DNA of 19,392 bases, taken from contig CBFHSW010000041.1 in NCBI GenBank assembly GCA_965658595.1, positions 1 through 19,392 of the forward strand. The letters run 5' to 3'. This DNA is from UBA1858 sp965658595. Lineage in GTDB: Bacteria; Pseudomonadota; Gammaproteobacteria; UBA4575. The notes under the pieces are model-generated. The model had not been told where the DNA came from. It worked only from the letters and a program-made list of their open reading frames with translations, and did not search any database. A program made the position numbers and the translations under genes. Numbering within the stretch: position 1 is the first letter of the stretch; each line of letters opens with the position of its first letter. Below, in pieces: positions 7,090 through 15,897 of the stretch.

Positions 7090-7716
7090 CTAGCGATTGA
7101 CTAACATAGCTTTCAAATGCACTTGTATATCAGATTGCACCTGCGTGATTTCTTGTTCCGCATCGATCACACAAATACGTTGTGAATTCTGCTCTGCTAA
7201 TTCTAGATATCCCTGTCTCACTTTAGAGTAAAAATCTAATTTTTCTCTCTCAAATCGATCTTTTTCACCGCGTTGAGACACTCGTTGTTGACTGGCAGAC
7301 AAACTTACATCAAGTAGAAAGGTTTTATCTGGCTGCAGTCCCGATAATGAAAAATCACGCAACTGATCGATTTTTTGTGCGTCTATACCACGCCCATAGC
7401 CTTGATAGGCATATGTTGCGTCATAAAAACGATCACTCAATACCCAGTAACCCTTATCTAAAGCCGGCTCTATCACTTTTCTCACATGTTCTACACGAGC
7501 AGCAAACATTAACAATAACTCAGTATCTTCATGCATAGCCTGGAGTTGATTAGATAGCAGCAAATCACGTATTTTTTCACTCAACTCAGTACCACCAGGT
7601 TCACGCGTCCTAACAACATGACAACCACTTTGCTCTAGATAATCTTGTGTGAGCTGCATCTGAGTGCTCTTCCCAGAGCCCTCTATACCCTCAAGTGTAA
7701 TAAATTGATTTTTCAT
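7090..7716 (-). CDS. tmk: thymidylate kinase
   Basis: The protein is 208 residues, the usual size for the enzyme that phosphorylates dTMP to dTDP. It has the P-loop GIEGSGKST at 10-18, the nucleotide-binding TREPGGTELSEKIRDLLL (37-54), DRFYDATYAYQGYGRG (95-110) with the DR(F/Y) motif, and a LID region around RGEKDRFE (149-156). The start lies three bases beyond the mltG stop, so translation is probably coupled. The neighbours mltG upstream and holB downstream are the standard arrangement. Confidence 0.97.
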   Translation of the reverse strand: MKNQFITLEGIEGSGKSTQMQLTQDYLEQSGCHVVRTREPGGTELSEKIRDLLLSNQLQAMHEDTELLLMFAARVEHVRKVIEPALDKGYWVLSDRFYDATYAYQGYGRGIDAQKIDQLRDFSLSGLQPDKTFLLDVSLSASQQRVSQRGEKDRFEREKLDFYSKVRQGYLELAEQNSQRICVIDAEQEITQVQSDIQVHLKAMLVNR

Positions 7717-7719
7717 ATT

Positions 7720-8745
7720 TCAATTAAGTTGATATTCACGAACGGCTTGCACATGTTCACGATAGGTTTTTGAGAAGTAATGCGTGCCATCTTTTTTGGA
7801 AACAAAATACAAATCACCTGTCCATTCCGGATTCATTACAGCCATGATAGAGGCTTTACTCACCAGAGCAATAGGTGATGGCGGTAGACCTTTATTGACA
7901 TAAGTATTGTATGGGTTAGCCGCTCTCAAGTGTTTACGAGTAAGGTTGCCATCAAAACTCTCACCTAATCCATAGATCACAGTTGGATCTGTTTGTAACC
8001 GCATATCTCTTTGCAATCGAGTTAAAAATACACCAGCAATACGTGCACGCTCATTAGGTACTGACGTCTCTTTTTCAACTATAGAAGCTAATATCAATGC
8101 TTCATAGGGCGTCTTTAATTTGACACTATGATCTCTAGTATCCCACGCTTCTTGTAACTGTCTCATTAAGAGCTGATGACTCTGTTGAAGAATCTGCATG
8201 TCAGTGATATCGGCATCAAAAGTATATGTGTTAGGGGAAAAAAGTCCCTCCAAAGATTCATGCTGTACGTTGAATCGCTGATATACTTGATTTAAGTCTG
8301 TAATAGTCTTAACAATCTTAGGGTGTTGCTGCAGCTCAGCTATAAAGTCCTTAAATCGTTTTCCCTCCACGATAGTAATTTGATATTTTTTTACTTTGCC
8401 AGAGACCAAATCAAGCAATATCTGTTGCGGGCTCTGAGACCTTGTAAAAACATACTCACCCGGTTTGATGCTTTGTGTTTGCTGTTTATAGGTCGCCCAG
8501 ATTTTAAAATATATTGGATGCTGTATTAACTTTAATTGTTGTAATTGTGTTGTCACCGCACTGAAAGAAGCACCCTTGTTCACTAGGAACTCAACACTTT
8601 GCTGGGTATAAACATCGTCATTACTTGAACGCTTAGATTCGTGCTCACTCACAATTGGTGCATGCATATATGCACTCATATGACTTAGTATCATTAGCCC
8701 TACACTAAGCATTATCAATAATGATCCAACAATGAGTTTAAACAT
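7720..8745 (-). CDS. mltG: endolytic murein transglycosylase MltG
   Basis: The 341-residue protein has one N-terminal membrane anchor (about residues 5-22) and a periplasmic YceG/MltG domain. MltG cuts nascent glycan strands and is thought to set their length. The catalytic glutamate is E224 in ASIVEKETSVPNERARIAGV; other signatures are LEGLFSPNTYTF (165-176), RLQTDPTVIYGLG (249-261), YNTYVNKGLPPSPI (279-292) and YFSKTYREH (323-331). A LysM-like stretch precedes the catalytic part (residues about 50-125). The start overlaps the end of pabC by eight bases. Confidence 0.95.
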   Translation of the reverse strand: MFKLIVGSLLIMLSVGLMILSHMSAYMHAPIVSEHESKRSSNDDVYTQQSVEFLVNKGASFSAVTTQLQQLKLIQHPIYFKIWATYKQQTQSIKPGEYVFTRSQSPQQILLDLVSGKVKKYQITIVEGKRFKDFIAELQQHPKIVKTITDLNQVYQRFNVQHESLEGLFSPNTYTFDADITDMQILQQSHQLLMRQLQEAWDTRDHSVKLKTPYEALILASIVEKETSVPNERARIAGVFLTRLQRDMRLQTDPTVIYGLGESFDGNLTRKHLRAANPYNTYVNKGLPPSPIALVSKASIMAVMNPEWTGDLYFVSKKDGTHYFSKTYREHVQAVREYQLN

Positions 8746-9571
8746 GTGTAGCCGATAGGAACCGCGCTGATATTTGTCGCTGAATCTCTTGTGTGATCGC
8801 TACCAGTGAATCACTGATAGAGATCGGTTGTTGTAAGAACTGCTTTACCGGCCACACCCCAATCACACTGTTACACACAAATATACTTTGTGCTTGTTTG
8901 ATGTCATCTAAGGATAGAGTTTGTTGTGAACACTCAATATTCAACTGACTAGCATTAGCAAGAATCCACTCACGCAATACTCCATTTATGCCAGAGCCCT
9001 TTAATATTGGAGTTTTCCATCCATTAGCCGTTTGTATAAATACATTACTCATAGTACCTTCTATCACTTGCCCCTGATGATTGAGCATAAGCAACTCAGC
9101 ACACTCAGGAGGCCATTCATAGCAGGCCATTACTTGTTCCAATCGATTTAAATGCTTGAGACCTGCCAATATCTCATTATCTGCTAGGCGAAATTCACTC
9201 ACACCTAACTCAATACCATGTTGATAATATTCCTCAGGTATCTGTGGGCATGGACTTTTATATACTATACGACTAGTGCTCGTATCATGATGATCAAAAC
9301 GATAACCACGAGTGCGAACACCGCGCGTTATAATCACTTTAATTACACAGTCTTCATACGCAGCAACTGTATCTATTTCTTGTCTGAGTAGATTCATATC
9401 TGGCACCGGTATATGCAAGCGTTCACAGCCTTGTTGTAACCGCTGACAATGCAGATCAAGCAATACCGGCTTGCCTAGATCACATAATATGGTCTCGAAA
9501 AGTCCGTCTCCATAAAGCAGACCTCGATCTTCTATCGATATGTTTTGGGCAGGTTCACCATTTACTAGCAT
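8738..9571 (-). CDS. pabC: aminodeoxychorismate lyase
   Basis: From the ATG at 9571 the protein has 277 residues and belongs to fold-type IV PLP enzymes. It releases pyruvate from 4-amino-4-deoxychorismate to give p-aminobenzoate for folate synthesis. It shows the N-terminal VNG, DRGLLYGDGLFETI (15-28), the Schiff-base lysine K139 in LAGLKHLNRLEQVMA and the PLP-binding EGTMSNVF (171-178). A TTG at 9583 is in frame and would add four residues, but TTGGAA lies directly over that codon and sits about six bases before the ATG, so it acts better as the ribosome-binding site. The gene overlaps mltG by eight bases; a 241-base gap separates it from fabF upstream. Confidence 0.93.
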   Translation of the reverse strand: MLVNGEPAQNISIEDRGLLYGDGLFETILCDLGKPVLLDLHCQRLQQGCERLHIPVPDMNLLRQEIDTVAAYEDCVIKVIITRGVRTRGYRFDHHDTSTSRIVYKSPCPQIPEEYYQHGIELGVSEFRLADNEILAGLKHLNRLEQVMACYEWPPECAELLMLNHQGQVIEGTMSNVFIQTANGWKTPILKGSGINGVLREWILANASQLNIECSQQTLSLDDIKQAQSIFVCNSVIGVWPVKQFLQQPISISDSLVAITQEIQRQISARFLSATHV

Positions 9572-9598
9572 AGTGTTTTCCAATCTGTTGGATAGTCT

Positions 9599-9816
9599 TT
9601 GTTGCTAAGTACTGATGATTTCATACCTACAGACAATTTAACAGGCAATATGCACACCGTTGAACCTAATGGTGGGATTTATATGAGACTAATAGAGATG
9701 TTCTAGGGATGCTAGAAGACAGTAAATTATATGAAGTTGTGAAAACTATGCGCTCAAAAGCCAATGCTATGCGCTATCAGCTTTTGAGCTTAACCTTAAA
9801 TCTGCAAATATGTTAG
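9599..9816 (+). pseudogene. possible broken small gene between pabC and fabF (unrecognised)
   Basis: Two adjacent plus-strand frames look like one interrupted reading frame. The first is open from about 9596 to a TAG near 9704 and reads STDDFIPTDNLTGNMHTVEP followed by NGG. The second is open from 9670 to the TAG at 9814-9816 and reads WDLYETNRDVLGMLEDSK, then LYEVVKTMRSKANAMRYQLL and a short tail. Switching frame near 9672-9680 would give about 70 codons. The composition is protein-like, but I do not recognise the family. The only ATGs are at 9650 (weak AGG upstream) and 9709 (AGGG directly before it). It is opposite in direction to the surrounding operon and its stop overlaps that of fabF. 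A chance reading frame remains possible. Confidence 0.25.
9752..9789. repeat. 10-bp inverted repeat just downstream of fabF
   Basis: GCTCAAAAGC (9752-9761) is the exact inverse complement of GCTTTTGAGC (9780-9789), with an 18-base loop. It begins 24 bases beyond the fabF stop in the direction of fabF transcription. No T-run follows on the fabF strand, so it is not a standard terminator; it could pause or stabilise the acpP-fabF message. Confidence 0.45.
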
Positions 9817-11054
9817 ATACTCTTAAAGATAAGAGTTCCGTTAGTGCCACCAAACCCGAATGAGTTAGAGACAGCCACGTCAATTTGCATTTCACGCGCA
9901 TTATTAGGACAGTAATCTAAGTCACAGTCTGGATCTGGCGTTTCATAATTGATAGTCGGTGGTGCAATATTATTTTGTAATGCCAGCACAGAGAAAACAG
10001 CTTCCACTCCACCCGCAGCACCTAATAGGTGCCCAGTCATAGATTTTGAAGAGCTAATGGCCACCTTGTAAGCATGCCCACCTAATGCCGCCTTAAGACC
10101 TTCGGTCTCTGCAATATCACCTGCTGGTGTAGATGTTCCGTGAGCATTCACGTAATTAACTTGATCTGCATTTAACTCAGCGTCTCTAAGTGCATTACGC
10201 ATGCAACGAGCAGCGCCTAGCCCACCTGCTGCTGGCTGAGTCATGTGATGAGCATCACTGCTCATACCATAACCCACTAGCTCACAGTAAATACGTGCTC
10301 CGCGCGCTTTGGCCATTTCATATTCTTCAAGCATGAGTACGCCGGCTCCATCACCAAGGACAAAACCATCTCGTCCCTTGTCCCATGGGCGACTAGCACC
10401 CTCTGGATCATCATTATGAGATGCACAGAGTGCCCGAGCTGCAGCAAATCCACCTACACCTAAATGACAGCTTGCCATTTCTGCTCCACCTGCAACCATT
10501 GCATCCACGTCACCGTAGGCAATCATTCTTGCCGCATCACCGATGCTGTGAGTACCTGAGGCACATGCTGAAACAATAGACATATTTGGACCTTGTAGAC
10601 CAAACATAATAGAGAGGTTGCCTGCCACCATGTTAACAATGTTGGAAGGTACGAAAAATGGAGATATCTTTCTTGGTCCATTTTTCATGAAACTTGCATA
10701 GCTTTTTTCAATACCGGGCAAACCACCAATGCCCGAACCTATTAATACACCGATACGCTCAGCGTTGTCTTCTGTAATTTCAAGACCAGAGTCTTTGATC
10801 GCTTGGACTCCTGCACCCAGTCCATAATGTATGAACGGATCCATTTTTTTCTGATCTTTTTTGGGAATGTAATCGTCAGCATTAAAGCCTTTGACAGCTC
10901 CAGCGATTTGCACACTGAATTCAGTAGGATCAAATGCTTCTATTCTAGAAATACCACTGACACCTGCAGAAAGATTATTCCATGCAGAATCAATAGTTGA
11001 TCCAACTGGCGATACGATACCTAAACCGGTGACTACTACTCTTCTTGAGGACAC
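9813..11054 (-). CDS. fabF: 3-oxoacyl-[acyl-carrier-protein] synthase II
   Basis: The protein has 413 residues, the standard length for the elongating beta-ketoacyl-ACP synthase II (KAS II). The active site is C164 in SIVSACASGTHSIG with H305 (VNAHGTSTPAGD), K337 (SSKSMTGH) and H342. Other hallmarks are the N-terminal RRVVVTGLGIVSPVG, the GSGIGG turn (107-112), and the C-terminal NSFGFGGTNGTLIF. It condenses malonyl-ACP with acyl-ACP in the cytoplasm. The start is GTG at 11054, set by the conserved N-terminus; only a weak TAAG lies upstream. It follows acpP by 51 bases and is probably co-transcribed from the acpP promoter. Confidence 0.97.
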   Translation of the reverse strand: MSSRRVVVTGLGIVSPVGSTIDSAWNNLSAGVSGISRIEAFDPTEFSVQIAGAVKGFNADDYIPKKDQKKMDPFIHYGLGAGVQAIKDSGLEITEDNAERIGVLIGSGIGGLPGIEKSYASFMKNGPRKISPFFVPSNIVNMVAGNLSIMFGLQGPNMSIVSACASGTHSIGDAARMIAYGDVDAMVAGGAEMASCHLGVGGFAAARALCASHNDDPEGASRPWDKGRDGFVLGDGAGVLMLEEYEMAKARGARIYCELVGYGMSSDAHHMTQPAAGGLGAARCMRNALRDAELNADQVNYVNAHGTSTPAGDIAETEGLKAALGGHAYKVAISSSKSMTGHLLGAAGGVEAVFSVLALQNNIAPPTINYETPDPDCDLDYCPNNAREMQIDVAVSNSFGFGGTNGTLIFKSI

Positions 11055-11105
11055 AGACTTATATTTTCACAGTTTTGATGGTTTATTAAGAATGATTATG
11101 CACGC

Positions 11106-11339
11106 TTACTTATTAGCGTTAACGTAATCGATGGCTTGTTTTACTGTTGTGATTTTTTCAGCTTCTTCATCAGGAATTTCACATTCGAATTCCTCTTCAA
11201 GAGCCATGACTAGCTCAACAGTGTCTAGTGAATCTGCGCCTAAATCGTCAACAAATGAAGATTCGTCTTTAACTTCATCTTCACCTACGCCTAATTGCTC
11301 TACAACGATTTGTTTTACTCGCTCTTCAATGGTGCTCAT
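11106..11339 (-). CDS. acpP: acyl carrier protein
   Basis: This is a 77-residue acidic helical protein with the phosphopantetheine attachment serine S37 in GADSLDTVELVMALEEEF. It carries growing acyl chains for the Fab enzymes. The N-terminus STIEERVKQIVVEQLGV is typical of gammaproteobacteria. TGAGGA lies about seven bases before the ATG, a strong ribosome-binding site consistent with high expression. A 248-base leader region with its own promoter separates it from fabG. Confidence 0.98.
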   Translation of the reverse strand: MSTIEERVKQIVVEQLGVGEDEVKDESSFVDDLGADSLDTVELVMALEEEFECEIPDEEAEKITTVKQAIDYVNANK

Positions 11340-11467
11340 TTGTGATCCTCACGTTTTATAGTTATGTACAGCTGTGGAAGGTTCGCCATTGTAGTGAAAA
11401 CTTCAATTTCTATCTACTCTTGTTTGTGCTTCTATTTCAAATACCGAACACTCTTAACATTCTTACA

Positions 11468-11497
11468 ATTATAGTCATTAAATACAGTTAGTTACAA
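11468..11497 (-). promoter_or_regulatory. sigma70-type promoter of acpP
   Basis: On the minus strand TTGTAA (-35, 11492-11497) and a consensus TATAAT (-10, 11468-11473) are 18 bases apart. Transcription would begin near 11461, giving acpP a leader of about 120 bases. An internal acpP promoter within the fab cluster is known from other gammaproteobacteria. Confidence 0.65.
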
Positions 11498-11587
11498 AGC
11501 ATTTGCAATCCTGACTATGAAATTATCTATTGCTAATTATATGGTTTGTTGCGTAAAAATCCTTCAACTGCTCATAAAATCATCAAT

Positions 11588-12328
11588 TTATTCCATATGC
11601 ATGCCACCATTTACATGCAAAGTGTGTCCAGTAATATAGCTTGCATCATCACTGGCTAAGAATCTAACCGCACTGGCAATCTCATTTACCTGACCTAAAC
11701 GCACCATCGGGACTGAGCTCAGTATATGACTTTTTTGCTCATCATTAAGTTCATCTGTCATGTCTGTTTGGATGAATCCTGGTGCTACACAATTTACTGT
11801 AATACCTCGATTAGCTACTTCTCTGGCCAATGACTTAGTGAAGCCAAACATACCTGATTTACTACTTGCGTAATTCACCTGTCCCGGATTACCTGTCGCT
11901 CCCACCACTGATGAAATGTTAATGATACGCCCATGTTTGTTTTTCATCATGCCACGCAGACAAGCTTTGCTTGTCAGGAATATGGATCGCAAATTGGTTT
12001 GGTATACCTCTTCCCATTGCTCTAATTTCATTCTCATCATTAATGTATCGCGAGTAATTCCTGCGTTATTAACAAGTATTTCAATTACACCAAATTCTTC
12101 AACTATAGCCGACATACACTCTGCTACAGACTCTTCACTGCATACATCCAGCACCATACCTTTGCCTTGGATGCCTTCCGCTGTCAAATACTCAGTGATT
12201 TTTTCAGCACCCGCCGCTGAAGTAGCCGTGCCTACAATCCGTGCCTGCTTTTTACCAAGCTCGATTGCGATCGCCTTACCAATACCTCGGCTTGCGCCCG
12301 TGACTAGAACAACTTTATCTTCTAACAT
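11588..12328 (-). CDS. fabG: 3-oxoacyl-[acyl-carrier-protein] reductase
   Basis: The 246-residue short-chain dehydrogenase uses NADPH to reduce beta-ketoacyl-ACP. It has the cofactor motif TGASRGIGKAI (10-20), NNAG (87-90), the catalytic serine in NISSVVG (about 139-140), Y153 and K157 in YASSK, and the FabG-type ending ASYITGHTLHVNGGMHM. AGAGGA lies about seven bases before the ATG, within the end of fabD; the gap to the fabD stop is two bases, which suggests translational coupling. Confidence 0.97.
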   Translation of the reverse strand: MLEDKVVLVTGASRGIGKAIAIELGKKQARIVGTATSAAGAEKITEYLTAEGIQGKGMVLDVCSEESVAECMSAIVEEFGVIEILVNNAGITRDTLMMRMKLEQWEEVYQTNLRSIFLTSKACLRGMMKNKHGRIINISSVVGATGNPGQVNYASSKSGMFGFTKSLAREVANRGITVNCVAPGFIQTDMTDELNDEQKSHILSSVPMVRLGQVNEIASAVRFLASDDASYITGHTLHVNGGMHME

Positions 12329-12330
12329 GA

Positions 12331-13266
12331 TTATTCCTCTATAGTTTTGATAGCCTGCTCTAGAGATGCGTTATCAAAAACACATACAGACTTAATTGTT
12401 TTATCAATTCTTTTGTTGAGTCCAGTTAACACCTTGCCTGGCCCCATCTCAATAATAAAATCCGCTTGGGACTGAATCGCTAATATTGTCTTTACCCACG
12501 GTACTGGAGAGTGCAGTTGTGCTTGTAGTCCGTCTGTTATTGCCTGCACTGAATCAGGAGTACTAATGGTGGTGTTTTGTAGTACAGGAACCTTCGGCAA
12601 ACTAAACTCATATTGAGATAACGCCGCACCAAATTTCTCAGCCGCAGATTGCATTAGACTGGAATGTGCCGGCACTGATACCGGTAATGGCAAAGCACGC
12701 TTAGCGCCATTGTCTTTTGCTAATGCGATCAATTCAGCAACGGCTTGCGTGTGACCCGCCACCACTACTTGCCCAGGGGCATTGTAGTTGACCGCCTCGA
12801 CACGGCTGTCAGCTGTACTGACTTGATCACATAATTGTTCTAATGCAGCATCTTCTAACCCTAATATTGCGGCCATCGCACCTACACCATCAGGCACGGC
12901 TGCTTGCATTAACTGTCCACGTGTATGAGCAAGCTTAATCGCTTGGGAAAAACTCACCGCCTGCGCACAAGTCAATGCTGAAACCTCACCAAAACTATGC
13001 CCTGCAAACACACTGGGAGATGAAGATACTGATTGTTGCCAAATACTCCATATCGCATAACTGGCTGCCAACATGACGGGTTGGGTATTTTGTGTTTGAT
13101 TGAGTAATTCAGCTGGGCCTACTTGAACTAATTGCCAAAGATCACTTTCTATCGCATCAGAAGCCTCTTGATAGCATTCTTTAACAACGGGAAAACTCTC
13201 AGCTAAATCGTTCACCATACCCACAGATTGGGAGCCCTGTCCGGGAAATACACATGCAAATTCCAT
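12331..13266 (-). CDS. fabD: malonyl-CoA:ACP transacylase
   Basis: The 311-residue protein moves the malonyl group from CoA to ACP. It starts with the family signature VFPGQGSQSVGM (6-17). The nucleophile is S91 in GHSFGE, where the more common sequence is GHSLGE. R117 (HTRGQLMQ) binds the malonyl carboxylate, and H201 in PAHSSLM is the catalytic base. It is the first gene of this cluster. The usual upstream fabH, plsX and rpmF are missing, and infA is divergent 121 bases away. The ribosome-binding site is modest (GAGAA about eight bases before the ATG). Confidence 0.97.
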   Translation of the reverse strand: MEFACVFPGQGSQSVGMVNDLAESFPVVKECYQEASDAIESDLWQLVQVGPAELLNQTQNTQPVMLAASYAIWSIWQQSVSSSPSVFAGHSFGEVSALTCAQAVSFSQAIKLAHTRGQLMQAAVPDGVGAMAAILGLEDAALEQLCDQVSTADSRVEAVNYNAPGQVVVAGHTQAVAELIALAKDNGAKRALPLPVSVPAHSSLMQSAAEKFGAALSQYEFSLPKVPVLQNTTISTPDSVQAITDGLQAQLHSPVPWVKTILAIQSQADFIIEMGPGKVLTGLNKRIDKTIKSVCVFDNASLEQAIKTIEE

Positions 13267-13326
13267 ATTTTTCTCGATTTTTAATTAATTTATTACTTCC
13301 TTTCATAATAATCTAACAGAAAAACC

Positions 13327-13354
13327 TTGTTTTACTCAGTTAGATAACGATAAT
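13327..13354 (+). promoter_or_regulatory. candidate infA promoter
   Basis: TTGTTT (13327-13332) and GATAAT (13349-13354) are 16 bases apart in the 121-base infA-fabD divergent spacer. They would give a leader of about 27 bases before the infA ATG. The fabD promoter must also lie in this spacer or just upstream, but I see no convincing pair for it. Confidence 0.4.
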
Positions 13355-13387
13355 GACGCCCACAGCACAAACATCTTAAGGAGATGC

Positions 13388-13606
13388 ATGGCAAAAGAAG
13401 ATCATATTGAAATGGAAGGCACTATTGTTGAGACTCTACCGAATACAATGTTTCGAGTCGAGCTAGAAAATGGACATATTGTCACAGCCCATATCTCAGG
13501 AAGAATGCGTAAGAACTATATTCGCATTTTAACCGGCGACAAAGTCACGGTTGAACTTACCCCTTACGATTTAAGCAAAGGTAGAATTACTTACCGCGCG
13601 CGCTAA
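13388..13606 (+). CDS. infA: translation initiation factor IF-1
   Basis: The 72-residue single OB-fold protein binds the 30S A site during initiation. The sequence is typical throughout: MAKEDHIEMEGTIVETLPN, FRVELENGHIVTAHISGRMR, NYIRILTGDKVTVELTPYDL and the ending GRITYRAR. TAAGGAG lies four bases before the ATG. The stop overlaps that of clpA within CTAA at 13603-13606. A convergent infA-clpA pair is also found in E. coli. Confidence 0.99.
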   Translation: MAKEDHIEMEGTIVETLPNTMFRVELENGHIVTAHISGRMRKNYIRILTGDKVTVELTPYDLSKGRITYRAR

Positions 13607-15867
13607 CATTCTGCCGGTTGTTTATGCTCTGAATAATCAAGGTGTAGTTTGTCATTCACTACAGAGACATGAACTGCGCCGCCTTTGGCTAGATCCCCAA
13701 ATAGTATTGCTTCTGATAGAGGTCTTTTAATATGTTCCTGCAATACTCTAGCCATTGGTCTTGCACCCATCTGTGGGTCGTAACCTTTTTTACCTATCCA
13801 AACACGCGCATTTTCGTCCACCATAAGGTCGACTTTTTTCTCGCTTAACTGACTCTCCAGCTGAGCTATAAATTTATCCACAACACTAGAGAGTGTTCTC
13901 TCATCCAGTGGTGCGAATTGAATGATTGCGTCTAAACGATTTCTAAACTCAGGAGAAAATAATCGTTTAATTGCCTCCGTGCCGTCAGAGGTATGATCCT
14001 GTTGAGTAAATCCAACAGTATTTCGACTCACGGTCGCTGCACCTTCATTAGTAGTCATCACTAAGATCACATTACGGAAATCAACCTGTCGTCCGTTAGC
14101 ATCAGTTAAGGTGCCATGATCCATTACCTGTAGCAAAATATTGAATACATCTGGGTGCGCTTTTTCAATCTCATCCAGCAACAAAACGCAATGTGGCGAT
14201 TTCAATACCGCATCAGTGAGCAATCCACCTTGATCAAACCCAACATATCCTGGAGGCGCACCAATGAGTCGCGACACAGTATGTCTCTCCATATATTCGG
14301 ACATATCAAAACGCACTAATTCTATGCCTAAGATGGTTGCTAATTGTTTTGTTACCTCGGTTTTTCCGACTCCAGTTGGACCGGCTAGTAAAAATGAACC
14401 GATAGGCTTTTCATCATCACCCAGACCAGAGCGTGATAATTTAATTGAGGTGGATAAGGTTGAGATGGCGTCATCTTGGCCATAGACAACCAGTTTTAAG
14501 TTTCGCTCCAAATTCTTAAGTACTTTTGTATCGTTGAGTGAAACTTGTTTTGAAGGTATGCGTGCCACCTTCGCTATTATGGCTTCAATATCATTCAGAG
14601 AGATCGATTTCTTTCGTGAGTTGGCAGGCTTAAGCTTAACCGCAGCCCCTGCTTCATCAATAATATCGATCGCCTTGTCGGGCAGAAAACGGTGATTAAT
14701 ATAGCGTGCGGAAAGTTCAGCCGCTGCTCTGAGTGCTTTGTCAGAATATTTAACTTCGTGGAAAGCTTCAAATTGCTTGCGCAGACCTCTCAGTATCTTA
14801 AAGGTTTCATCGACACTCGGCTCAGGCACTTCGATCTTCTGGAAACGTCTAGCGAGAGCTTTGTCCTTCTCAAAAATACCTCGATACTCTTGGTAAGTAG
14901 TCGATCCCATACATTTAAGTTCCCCTGAAGCAAGCTTAGGTTTAATCAGGTTAGAGGCATCCATAACACCCCCTGAAGCCGCACCTGCACCTATGATAGT
15001 GTGTATTTCATCTATGAATAGTATCGCGCCCGCTTCTTCATCAAGCTGATTTAGCACTCCTTTAAGACGCTTTTCAAAGTCACCGCGATATTTAGTACCA
15101 GCAATCAAGGCCCCTAAATCTAATGAATAGACGGTAGCACCACTCAATACTTCTGGCACTTCACCATCGACGATTTTCTTTGCCAGACCTTCAGCAATAG
15201 CGGTTTTGCCAACCCCTGCTTCGCCGACTAGCAGAGGATTGTTCTTTCTGCGACGACATAAAATTTGCATACTGCGCTCGAGTTCTTGAGAACGCCCTAT
15301 AAGTGGATCAATTTTACCGAGTCTCGCCTGCTCATTGAGATTTACAGCAAACTTTTCCAGTGGCTTAGCTTCACCTTCAGCTTGTTGTTGTGCGGGTGCT
15401 TCCTCATCAGCGCTAAACTCTTCTTCACCTTCTGAGGATTTAGAGATGCCATGTGAAATGTAATTGAGTACATCGAGTCGGGAGATATCATGTTCTCCGA
15501 GCAGATAAACAGCATGCGATTCTTGTTCGCCAAACATGGCAACCAGAACGTTTGCCCCCATAACTTCCTCTTTGCCTGAAGACTGCACATGAAACACAGC
15601 GCGCTGCAGGACTCTTTGAAAACCCAGTGTAGGTGAAGTTTCACGTTCGTCACTATCTTCCAGTAGTGGTGTGTTGTCATCAATGAACACGGTGAGCTGA
15701 CTGCTCAGAGAATTCATATCAGCACCACATGAGAGCAATACATCAACGGCTGAATCGTTCTCGGTCAGCGCCAATAGCAAATGCTCCACCGTGATGAATT
15801 CATGGCGTAACTCACGTGCTCGCTTAAATGCTGAGTTGAGGGTACGTTCTAGATCTGTTGATAACAT
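13603..15867 (-). CDS. clpA: ATP-dependent Clp protease ATP-binding subunit ClpA
   Basis: The 754-residue AAA+ unfoldase is close to the usual 758. The N-terminal double Clp repeat (1-145) binds ClpS. D1 has Walker A GEAGVGKT (215-222) and Walker B ILFIDEIHT (282-290). D2 has Walker A GPTGVGKT (496-503) and Walker B LLLDEIEK (562-569). The ClpP-docking loop reads VGF (618-620) where E. coli ClpA has IGL; this is conservative and should still dock. It unfolds substrates, including N-degron proteins delivered by ClpS, into ClpP. AAGGA lies seven bases before the ATG, and clpS ends 30 bases upstream, so the two form an operon. Confidence 0.98.
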   Translation of the reverse strand: MLSTDLERTLNSAFKRARELRHEFITVEHLLLALTENDSAVDVLLSCGADMNSLSSQLTVFIDDNTPLLEDSDERETSPTLGFQRVLQRAVFHVQSSGKEEVMGANVLVAMFGEQESHAVYLLGEHDISRLDVLNYISHGISKSSEGEEEFSADEEAPAQQQAEGEAKPLEKFAVNLNEQARLGKIDPLIGRSQELERSMQILCRRRKNNPLLVGEAGVGKTAIAEGLAKKIVDGEVPEVLSGATVYSLDLGALIAGTKYRGDFEKRLKGVLNQLDEEAGAILFIDEIHTIIGAGAASGGVMDASNLIKPKLASGELKCMGSTTYQEYRGIFEKDKALARRFQKIEVPEPSVDETFKILRGLRKQFEAFHEVKYSDKALRAAAELSARYINHRFLPDKAIDIIDEAGAAVKLKPANSRKKSISLNDIEAIIAKVARIPSKQVSLNDTKVLKNLERNLKLVVYGQDDAISTLSTSIKLSRSGLGDDEKPIGSFLLAGPTGVGKTEVTKQLATILGIELVRFDMSEYMERHTVSRLIGAPPGYVGFDQGGLLTDAVLKSPHCVLLLDEIEKAHPDVFNILLQVMDHGTLTDANGRQVDFRNVILVMTTNEGAATVSRNTVGFTQQDHTSDGTEAIKRLFSPEFRNRLDAIIQFAPLDERTLSSVVDKFIAQLESQLSEKKVDLMVDENARVWIGKKGYDPQMGARPMARVLQEHIKRPLSEAILFGDLAKGGAVHVSVVNDKLHLDYSEHKQPAEC

Positions 15868-15897
15868 TACTGATTCCTTTAATTGGCTAATAAGCGG

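Noticed and set aside
7347..7538. Plus-strand open frame across tmk
   Set aside because: It lies entirely opposite a well-conserved kinase, and its product shows no motif.
11131..11361. Plus-strand open frame opposite acpP, serine-rich
   Set aside because: The serine-rich composition is the complement of the acidic ACP codons; no independent support.
11916..12344. 142-codon plus-strand frame opposite fabG
   Set aside because: Antisense to a strongly conserved gene, no ribosome-binding site or recognisable domain.
15342..15683. 113-codon minus-strand frame overlapping clpA in another frame
   Set aside because: clpA is intact across this stretch; the alternate frame shows no motif and no start signal.
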